From assembly GCF_902806685.2 (NCBI RefSeq), contig NC_048550.1, forward strand, positions 7,917,383-7,981,382: a stretch of 64,000 nt of DNA, in the 5' to 3' direction. The notes beneath the pieces were generated by a model. It saw only the letters and a list, made by a program, of their open reading frames with translations, was not told the DNA's origin and did not search any database. Both the position numbers and the translations under genes were made by a program. This DNA comes from Maniola hyperantus (Eukaryota > Arthropoda > Insecta > Lepidoptera > Nymphalidae). Below are positions 25,500 to 34,203 of this stretch, piece after piece. Each line of letters opens with the position of its first letter. Within the stretch, counting starts at the first letter, position 1.

Positions 25500-25745
25500 G
25501 TTAGAAGACGTTAAGGCTTAACAGAAATTACTAAGATACGATGTTTTTTCTTGCGGGTGTCGCAATATAATATAGGTGTAGGGAGGTACCTAATCATTCT
25601 TTTAATAGTACAGGGGTTGAGTGGGCACTGGGCAGCTATAAGCCTCTCGCTGTGCGACACGGCTGGCACATTAGCGACGCTGTGCCGGTGTATGTAGCGG
25701 CGACTGCGACCTCTTGCCACGTCGTCGGCCTTTTATTTATAAAAG
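25500..25745 (-). promoter_or_regulatory. Candidate TATA promoter and noncoding first exon
   Basis: Read on the minus strand, TTTTATAAATAAAAGG (about 25745-25730) is followed about 35 bases later by GCAGTC, an initiator-like sequence. A locally GC-rich 130-base stretch comes next, and then a possible donor TAG|GTACCT near 25590. It faces AstCC, 7 kb downstream, whose first coding exon appears to be preceded by an intron. The link is inference; the stretch could also be unrelated. Confidence 0.3.
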
Positions 25746-25824
25746 AAAGAACATAAAACTTGTTTTAAAAACAACGAGCGTGTGCCCCTGGTTCCACCCG
25801 CGAAATGGTTACCCCAGTGATATT

Positions 25825-26125
25825 TATCATCATTGTCAACCCATCACCGGCTCACTACTAAGAACGAGTCTCCTCTCAGAATGAGAATGGTGTAGGCCCT
25901 ACTCCGCCATGCTGGCCAAATGCGGATTGACAATGCGGATTTACAGTTTACACACCTTTGAGAACATTATAGAGAACTCTCAGGCTTACAGACTTCCTCA
26001 CGACGTTTTCCTTCACTGATAAAGCAAGTGCTTTAATTGCTTAAAACGCACATTGTTAACTCCGAAAAGTTAGAGATGCGTAGGTACTGCGTGCCCGGGA
26101 TCGGAACCCCGACCTCCCGTCGTAC
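25825..26125 (-). repeat. tRNA-derived SINE, minus copy
   Basis: It runs from the tail side (ATCATTGTCAACCCATCACC) to the B-box side (CCCGGGATCGGAACCCCGAC). Confidence 0.85.
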
Positions 26126-26199
26126 TCTTATAGTTTTTTTAAACAGAAGCTACCTATTATTTTGCCAGTGATGACGTTTATGGATTTGAGACGTGGCCG

Positions 26200-26660
26200 T
26201 AAGTTTACGGGCCTCAAGAAATCTCAGAGCCTACTCAGCGGGCGATGACGAGAGTTAAATGCTTAGTCGAGTTTCTCTACGTCTACCTACGTGATCAAAT
26301 CAGAAATGAGGAGATGCGTAGGAGAACCAAAATACTGACGTACCTACCTCAATGGTTGCAAAGCTGAAGTGGCAATGAGCACGGCGTAGGTACCTATAGT
26401 ACAAAAAACTGATAGGTTGGCCTGGTTGAACTGGTTGGTTGGTCCTAAGGTGATAGAATGGCGACCTCGCATCGAAAAGCTCAGTGTTGACAGACCCCAC
26501 CGTTTTGCACCGACTACATCAAACGAGTTGCATGGTGCCACTAAGTTCAGGCGGCGCGGCGCGGCGCAAGACCGTGGCGTATGGAATTTCCTACTTTTAT
26601 AAGAGACCTATTCCATAGTCTATAATATGGTGGACGATAATGATGATGATGATGATGGAT
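26200..26660 (+). mobile_element. RTE-type LINE 3' end, decayed
   Basis: Degenerate homology to the 9.3 kb copy: ATCAAATCAGAAATGAGGAG, GCAAAGCTGAAGTGGCAATG and ATAGAATGGCGACCTCGCAT, ending in a (GAT)n tract at 26640-26657. Frameshifts are present. Confidence 0.7.
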
Positions 26661-26754
26661 TATTTCAACTGAGAATCACAACCTTAGCTGACCTAAATAA
26701 TAAAGGTCTAAACCACACATACTAACACTACACATTACAGTACGCGGCTATAGA

Positions 26755-26905
26755 AAATACTTATTATACATTGACCTTTAGGAAGAGATAGCGTTTTCTT
26801 AGAGCGTTGTCTCTGTCGTTGAGACCGGCAGAACATCACATAGGTATGAGTGACAGATACAACGCTCTACAAAGCCGAAATTTCATTCTAAATATCCTAA
26901 AAAGT
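26755..26905. repeat. Palindromic MITE, about 150 bp (family E)
   Basis: AGCGTTGTCTCTGTCGTTGA and GACAGATACAACGCTCTAC form the inner arms, with CTTTAGGAAGAGATAGCG and CGAAATTTCATTCTAAA outside. Related copies are at 48.5 and 60.6 kb, with half a copy at 51.9 kb. Confidence 0.75.
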
Positions 26906-27148
26906 AGAAATTAAACGAGGGCGCCACTTTCGCTCTTCTGGCAACACTATGTACCTATATTCAATGTACTCTGTGCTATGTACTGCAACCAAAACAATAT
27001 TTGATATTTAATACAAAAACACCTAGTTACCTATATTGTAATAATAGTGAAATTGTATTTATAATATTCCTCGTGTAAACTATCAAATTGCTTCTTAACT
27101 CAATAATATTCCAAAAAAATACTAATGTAATGTGTAATGTGGTAATGT

Positions 27149-27306
27149 GGCTAATTCCGTTGTACACAATCTCTAAACTAAACTAAAATGGCACGTCTAA
27201 ATCTATTGCCATCGCTTTCATAATGTTGCTTGCGGAAAAGGAGAGCACTAGATTTAGACCTATTAATTTAGTTTAGTTTAGAGATTGTGTGCTAGAGAAT
27301 CGGCCC
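27149..27306. repeat. MITE with about 50-bp inverted ends
   Basis: CACAATCTCTAAACTAAACT on the left matches the complement of AGTTTAGTTTAGAGATTGTG on the right, and TCTAAATCTA / TAGATTTAGA pair further in. The right end GAATCGGCCCC is typical of such elements. Confidence 0.8.
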
Positions 27307-27309
27307 CAA

Positions 27310-28266
27310 TTGTGGCTGTTGATTAATAATAATTTTCGTAAAAGTAAACTAATAAATTGCTAAAACCCATCTATAGTCGGATTTTTAATTAAACAACCAT
27401 TAAACAACACGTTTTGACATTAGCTAATGTTAAATCGTAAAATAATGATAGGTACCCTATTTAAGATGTTAGTGATGTATGTGGTTCAGTTGGTTCATGT
27501 GAATGAGTCCATGAACCAGTTCTGCTTGCTTCTTTATTTTAGATTGAACTTTCACAAGAAAGCATAAGAAGTTTTTCATAAGACGGAGCATTATAAAAGT
27601 ATTAAATAATTAACTAGTAAAATAAAATAAGTAGGTACCTAGATATGGTAACTATAATACCTAGTGCTTTAAAAAAGGGATTTTAGAACATGATTTACGT
27701 AAACATGTTTTTTATTGATAGATAAGGTGTTCTTAGATGTTACCAAATAATTTACAGCAGGATAAAGTACTTTTTATCGAGTCACAATGTTTGACACGTT
27801 TCTAAAGTTACCCGTAGCTACTGTACCAACTGGATTGGTGGTTTATACCAATATGATGTTATATGACCAATATGACCAATATGATGTCAATATGGTGTTT
27901 TATGAAAATAAATAGTGCTGGGACTTGGGAACAACAGCATTTTGTTTAATTAAAAATTCGAGTACCTATATAAATCAACAATTTTTTGTATTTGTGACAG
28001 CACTGATTGTTGTGATTTTTAGGGTTGCTCTATATAAAACATTTTACTTCCAAAATATTTAATTTCTACTATAACTGGCCGCACTGTTGTTAGTAATGGT
28101 AGTCACAACTTGTACTAAGCACTTGCACTAAATACTAACTACGCAACGCATAGATTGCCTGGCAACACCGCGTCCTGACGCTACAAAAATCAAAATGGCG
28201 GTAAATTGTTGTTTATCGGGTGATCGGTGGTGTTCATAGATTAATATTGGTGGTGTTTATCTGTGG
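27310..28266. other. Upstream region of RnpS1
   Basis: AT-rich, with a short ACCAATATGA tandem patch at 27848-27895. The GC-richer part at 28140-28200 is a plausible promoter/5'UTR. It includes ATGGCG|GTAAAT at 28195, a good donor in the wrong phase to start RnpS1. Confidence 0.35.
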
Positions 28267-31200
28267 ATGAAAAAGTGCAGAAGAGTGGCCCTGAAAGAAA
28301 TTTTTCAATTTTCTGTTTATTGTATCTTTCTTGAACCTTTTGTGTTAAGTAAAACATTATGTGAGTGTTTTCAAGCGTCGCTTGTTATGTTTGTTGGTAA
28401 CATAGTAATTTCAATTTATTTAATCATCGAATTACAGGGCGCGGAACAAATCCCCATCGGTGCCGTCAGATAAGGATAAAAAGAAGCCAAAGGATAAAAA
28501 GAAAAAGGGAGATTCAGGATCCAGTAGTAGTGATAGTAGTGGCAGGTAAAAACGATCACATTTACCTACTTTATTAAAATAAAAATTAAAGACAATCATT
28601 TTAGAGGTTATCCATAGAGTTTGGGCGGCTTTTATGTAGCTAAAGTGAAAGAAAATAATAATTTCTCTCCTACAGACAAATATAAATCGTGTAAGCTACA
28701 TATTAGTCAAAGTCTTTAAAAATTTTGAATTATAAAAATGAAGTTCTAGATAAAGAAGAAGAAAGCCACCCCTACCATTCATCATGTCCTGACCTAATTA
28801 ATCTAAATGAATAATGAAATCACAACTAAAACGTAGTGATTATTTAAACTCTTTGATCACAACCCTCCACAATGAGGAATACAACATACATATTATAATA
28901 AGATGTCCATCACCACAACTACACAAAGGGGTCATAACCTCAGCATAGGAATACAATGCGGAGAGAGAATTTGATTCTGAATCATTTATTTTTACATGCC
29001 AGTTTAAATCGCCACATCTAGTCAACAAAATGTTGGATCCAGAAATCCACGGTTAAGCTTTACAGGATGACAGTTTAAAGTTAAAATTTACCATAAAAAA
29101 ATTTACTCTCCACAATTACATCTGTAAGTTCTACTCACGTAAATAGCTTACGTAATTAATTATTTAACAGACAATTTACTAAGGTGAATGTACTTAATGT
29201 ACTCGTGTTTACAAAAGTCATAAGTTAATCATGTTAAGCTACTTATGTTAGTAAAACTTACAGGTGTAATCAGGGTTAGGATTACAAAATTTGAAATTAT
29301 GTAATAATTATTATCATAAATTTCATAATCCTTACGATGAAATGGACATAATATACAATTATGTGCCATCACTGCCATACGAAATGACAGTTATTCATTG
29401 TGCCTATTCAAAGCATCCCACCAAGTATACTGGGACTGTAAAATTGATGCTTTGTGTCATATGGTCTTCATGCTGATGCTATATTGATAGAGGTCTCATC
29501 AGCAACATTTAATACTGAGTAGTATGTAAAAATTTCTGATTACATACTCTTTGTAGTACGCTCACGTGACTCTTACGGCTACTATGAGCGCTAAAGTGGC
29601 GAAAATCAATTGCTTCAAAAACAGGTTGGCAATAATTGCAGGTCCAGCGTATATTAATAGAGGTCAGTGATCCCTAAGGATAACATTTTTATGGTACTTT
29701 TTAATAAATTTATATTGCCCTCCTGTAAATTTACGGATTTGTATATCAACATTGTTGATAGGGTGTGGTAATATGTTGAGAGAGTAATTGTATCAGTTCA
29801 TCGGAGAGCAGCTCGTCGCGGTCGTCGTCGCGCTCGTCGTCGAGCAGCTCGGGCAGCTCGTCGCGGTCGTCGTCCAGCTCCAGCTCTTCCAGCAGCAGCA
29901 GCAGCAACCACCGCTCCAGACCAAAGAAGAAGTAAGCTCCTTCAACTTTACTTAAGGTGTGTCCTTGCTCCCAGAGTTTGCCAGTACTGATTCCTGCTGC
30001 CCTGCACGTTTTGGTAGTAAAATTTAAGAATACGTTTACTAAATCAATTTTTGGTTTTTCTAAATAATCAAAACTAGTAAAAAATGTTTTTTATTCTATC
30101 TATTCATGTTGCAAATTAAAATAATGTGTACTTTAGGAGGCAATGCATGGAATCAATTATAACTTTTCATTTTTGTGGTAGTTTTATAACAAAATTTAAT
30201 ATATATTTACTTTATTATAAAATAATTTAAATTGGTTAGTGTGAAGTATTGTAGAAATTTAAAGTTATTTTTTATTAACATAAAGAGGATAGATAGTCTT
30301 TTTTTAAAATAAAATATCTTTATTTATAGCTTGCTTATGCCTTGGTTTTGTGTAAATACAACACTTGAAATTTTAAGAGTTTGTTCACATAAAATTTGTA
30401 TATTGTGCCCATATAAGGTAGAATCCTATAACTTGTATATTAATTCTCAGCTGTGTTACATCAACAAATGGAAAGTAATCAGCCTTTTTCATTATTATAT
30501 ACAGCCCATTATAATGAACAGTGCATGAAATAGAAAAAAGCTGATTACTTTCCATACCTACATCAAACACAGCTAAGAATTAATATATACAAGTTATTTT
30601 ATATATATATTCTGCAATTCCTTGCATATTTGCTTTTTTATTGTTAGGACCTCCCCACACAAAAGTCCAATCAAGGATAGGCGTGAGCCAGACCGAGAGA
30701 AAATAAGAGACAGGTCACCCATAGGAGATAAGAAGAAATTGTCAGCACCTTCAACTAATGACAAAGCCAAGAGCAAGGACAAACATGAAAGGTAATTCAG
30801 ATTAACCTACAACTAGTATTAAAGAGTAAGGGCCTTTGTGCACTCATGCGTGATTTGCACGGATGCATGAAAAAAATACGAATTGAATGTACGTATTTGT
30901 ATGTCGACCACTTCGAAGATTCACGAATACGAACCGAATACGGATGAGTGCACAAATGCGCTAAAGGTGTTGTGCACGTATCCGTAAAAATGCGAATAGA
31001 AAGAGTACGTTTTTATATGACGGCCACTTCGAACAATCACGGATACGAACCGAATACGGATGATTTTACGGACCCGTCAAAAAATATGAATCAAATGTAC
31101 GTATTTGTATGACGACCACTTCGTAGAATCACAGATACGACCCGAATACAGATGAGCGCACAAACGCCCTAACGGCGTTTGTACATATTCATGATTAAAG

Positions 31201-34050
31201 AATTAGTTTACTAAATCACATGTAGATGACGCTGTCCGTTGTGTGTGTGTTGCCATAAAAGTGTTATCTTGTACGATGGTACGGAAACGTCCGTGTGCGA
31301 GTTCTACTCGCATTTGACCGGTTTTTATTTTGATGTATTATACAGATCGCCAGGCCGCAAAAAGCGCGAGCGTTCGCCGCCTCCTCGCCCCACCAGAATA
31401 CACATCGGGCGACTGACACTGAACGTGTCGAGGGACCACATCCACGAGATATTCTCCACGTACGGTGCGGTCAAAGCCGTGGAGTTCCCCATGGACCGAC
31501 TGCACCCGCACAACGGTCGCGGGTACGCTTATGTGGAGTTCAGCAACCCTGACGAAGCAGAAAATGCCATGAAACATATGGACGGAGGTATTTATTGTTT
31601 ACTAGCTGATGCCCTCGACTTCGTCCGCGTCACTAAATCACCACAATTTAGGAATGCAATTCCTTACAGCATCAGGGTTGAGGAGTAGGAATACAAATTT
31701 TTTATGGGACAATGTCACAGTTTCTCTATTGATTAAGAAAAACTTACGCAAATTGGTTCAGAAATCTCAAAGATTACTGTGAACATAGGTAGAAAACACA
31801 ACTCCTTTTTTGAAAGTCTGTTAAATTAATTTAAAAATAGCCTATGTTACTCCTTGGTTAATCCTCTTACTTGTCTGTAAAAGTCCTGTCAAGATAGGTT
31901 CTAGCTATAGCTGTTTCGAAGATTAGCCTGTTCAAACAGACAGACAAAAATTTTAAAAACTTTTGATTCAGTTATGGTACAGTTCAAATAACCATAATAT
32001 TATGAGCTTAATATGAGGTAGTTATTTCCAAATTACAGACAGACACTTCAATTTTATTTATTAGTATAGATTAGACTAGATGATGTCTGCGACTTCGTAC
32101 GCATGGATGTAGTTTTTTAAAAATCCTGTGGGAACACAAATCTTCCTACTTCTTTGCAAAGTATGACTGCAATTCTGCATTGTAGAGTCTAGTTCTCCTG
32201 AAGATGCTCTGGTGTCTGAGTAAAACGAAAAATCGAGAGTTGAGTAGGAGGGCGGGCAAGGCATATCATAGTACGTAGACAGACAGACACATTTTCACAT
32301 TTATTATATTAGCGCGGAAGTGTGGATTAATAATATGGATTAAGCTTATTGTTCTTAGTGGATAAAATGGTATAATTTGGTTAGGACAAATCGACGGGCA
32401 GGAGATCACGGCGGCGCCCGTGCTGGTGCCGTCGCGCCCGCGCCGGCCCTCGCCGCGCGCGCCGCCGCGCCACCCGCCCATGCGCCGACACTCGCCGCCG
32501 AGGTACGCTCAGCATACAGTACCCGACAGAATATAAATATGTATTGCAAGTTGGTTGATACCAAAATAAACTAGAGTAAGGAAACTCAGTTTGATCCTGA
32601 ATCGACGATCGGTCAAATATTAGGCTATGGGTGACGTGAAAGTCAAAGAAAAATAGTCATTCCATAGTCTACCTTACGTCAAATGTAGGTTACATTCATC
32701 GCCTGCCAGTGTCATCGAAGCCTCGACGTACAAGATCCCAAACTGTCGTAAACTGTGTTGATACTGTGGGTTGTCATGTCCAGGTATCGTCGGCGCAGCC
32801 CGCCGCCGCGCCGCCGTTCGCCGCCGCGCCGCCGCCGCTCGCGCTCGCGCTCCCCGCGCGCTGTGCCGCGCCGCCGCCGCTCCAGGTCCTCCTCCTCTTC
32901 CTCCCGGTAGACACACACACCCCACATTCCACCGACCATACACACACACACACATACTCAATGTCCTCATAGGTGAACAAACTAAAACACGACCTTTATT
33001 TCGAGGTTAGCCCTAGTTCACACGTATGCTTATAACATTTCAACGCTTAGTACTGAGGGTAGAAATCCCAAATCTGTACTATAGTAAATACATAAATAAA
33101 AGGCTTAAAAACTATGATAGTAAAAACATATTATTTATAAATATAAGTGGTGATTTTGAAAAGCGCTAATGTGAATCCGCCAAGTCGAGCAAACAAAGGC
33201 ACATCATTATTTCCTTGAAACGTGCGTTAAAAAAGCATCCGTGTGAACGAGGGTTTATAAATAGTATTTTATTTTTATCGAGTCCCATTAATACTGATCG
33301 CAAGATATTGCAGCGAAGTCGAATAGCTCGCTTCATATTTAAAAAAAAAATGCAAATGACGTCTTGAATACCTCATTTTTCAGTACGGGGAATGCGTGAT
33401 ATAATCACGTACGGAAAAATGCGTTACTTGCAGCTCTTCTCGCTATGTGCGATCAGATTCACCTCAATGTCGCCACTATTCTGTACTACTAAAACTTTAT
33501 TCGACTTTATAAAAATATAAATCATAATCATCTTATATCATCCCAGGAGAAGTGTCATCTTATTGTAAATTAATGAAAATCAAAATTCACAAATAAATAT
33601 ACCATACACCAAGGTAATATTTATTTTCATAACTCATTTGCAACAAAACAAATACCAATACAAACAATTATAACACTTCACATGACACATTCCAGATACT
33701 TCAAATGGTGAGTATTAATTAATTTGGCACCCATTTTAAACCCCGTAGAAAGTAGGTAGAGGGCCAGGACAGGTAAGTATGAATTATGTTAATACAGCCG
33801 TAGGAACGTTTGACTTTATGCATTAATAAACTATTTCTTGTTATAAAAGCTTGCAAAATGGAAACTGACCAGAGTGAGTGATCAGTGCAAACGAACTAAA
33901 AATAAAAATTGACAGGAAAGTGCAGTGCTGATGTAATTCTAGGATTTTATTTTGTAACATCAAATGAACTTGTTAATAAACATCATAATTTGACTGATTT
34001 TATTTTATTTCGTTCCCAGATCCAAAGATCCCGTGTCCCATAACAAGTGA
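28267..34050 (+). CDS. RnpS1: RNA-binding protein with serine-rich domain 1 (RNPS1)
   Basis: Exons: 28267-28274 (tentative), 28438-28545, 29797-29931, 30648-30791, 31346-31587, 32385-32502, 32784-32906 and 34020-34050. The phases agree throughout. If exon 7 is not spliced at 32906, a stop falls at 32908-32910 and the protein is 293 aa; with the last exon it is 302 aa. Human RNPS1 is 305 aa. The N-terminus is Lys/Ser-rich (SPSVPSDKDKKK, then a long serine tract with RS pairs from exon 3). A single RRM at about residues 148-226 has RNP2 IHIGRL (150-155) and RNP1 GRGYAYVEF (189-197). The tail is Arg/Ser/Pro-rich. RNPS1 is a nuclear exon-junction-complex (ASAP/PSAP) component that activates splicing and links it to decay. 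The start is uncertain: ATGAAAAA before a weak GTGCAG donor fits the phase, but another upstream exon is possible. Every other exon is secure. It converges with Rad17. Confidence 0.94.
29105..29272. repeat. MITE in RnpS1 intron 2
   Basis: CAATTACATCTGTAAGTTCT and the complement of AGTAAAACTTACAGGTGTAA are terminal inverted repeats. GTAAATAGCTTACG and AAGCTACTTATG pair next. Confidence 0.7.
30830..31169. mobile_element. PIF/Harbinger-like MITE with internal tandem repeats
   Basis: The ends GGGCCTTTGTGCACTCAT and the complement of ATGAGCGCACAAACGCCC are inverted. TAA flanks both sides (30827-30829, 31170-31172), fitting the TWA target duplication of PIF/Harbinger elements. Inside are three diverged units of about 110 bases, each with CCACTTCG and GAATACxGATGA. 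It lies in RnpS1 intron 4. Confidence 0.75.
31600..32110 (+). repeat. Composite repeat in RnpS1 intron 5
   Basis: A 'GATGCCCGCG' head (CTAGCTGATGCCCTCGACTT) is interrupted by the TTACAGCATCAGGGTTGAG fragment and the ACAGACAG/AAGATTAGCC unit. A second head follows at about 32075 (TAGATGATGTCTGCGACTTC). Confidence 0.7.
32575..32775 (+). repeat. Repeat copy in RnpS1 intron 6
   Basis: TCCTGAATCGACGAT, GCCTGCCAGTGTCATCGAAG, CCTCGACG and AACTGTCGTAAACTGTG match in order the inner part of the element at 34.72-34.93 kb. Confidence 0.7.
32920..32960 (+). repeat. (CA)n microsatellite
   Basis: Two CACACA tracts just past the proximal RnpS1 stop. Confidence 0.8.
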
Positions 34051-34122
34051 TACATTGCTCATAAGTAATATTAATTAAGAACCATAAGATGTTATGTTAC
34101 CAGCTTGTTCTTTCTTAATAAA
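34020..34122 (+). other. RnpS1: Optional terminal exon and poly(A) signal of RnpS1
   Basis: A clean acceptor (TTCGTTCCCAG) precedes 34020. Joined to the CG left by the donor at 32906/32907 (CCG|GTAGAC), it restores the same Arg codon and adds SKDPVSHNK before TGA at 34048-34050. AATAAA follows at 34117-34122. The phase match and the poly(A) signal argue that this exon is real, although the donor is only fair. The unspliced form stops at 32910 and has its own AATAAA at 33095-33100. Confidence 0.6.
34117..34122 (+). terminator. Poly(A) signal AATAAA for RnpS1
   Basis: A canonical AATAAA lies 67 bases after the distal RnpS1 stop. Cleavage would be expected near 34135-34145. Confidence 0.6.
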
Positions 34123-34148
34123 ACGACTTTGTAATTTAAATACATTCT

Positions 34149-34154
34149 TTTATT
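34149..34154 (-). terminator. Poly(A) signal AATAAA for Rad17
   Basis: The plus strand reads TTTATT, so the minus strand reads AATAAA, 50 bases beyond the Rad17 stop (34204). Cleavage near 34130 would place the two convergent 3' ends on top of each other. Confidence 0.6.
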
Positions 34155-34203
34155 TTGTGAACAACAGCAAATCATTAATTAAATATAGTCAGTCTTTTGG
34201 TAT

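Noticed and set aside
25511..25720. 69-codon frame as a small secreted or Arg-rich protein
   Set aside because: It starts almost at the presumed transcription start of the candidate promoter and has no family resemblance; more likely leader sequence.
31239..31688. 149-codon frame containing the RRM as a stand-alone gene
   Set aside because: It is RnpS1 exon 5 read without splicing into repeat-derived introns on both sides.
32674..33010. Five overlapping frames around RnpS1 exon 7
   Set aside because: Shadows of an Arg/Ser-coding GC-rich exon and of a CA microsatellite.
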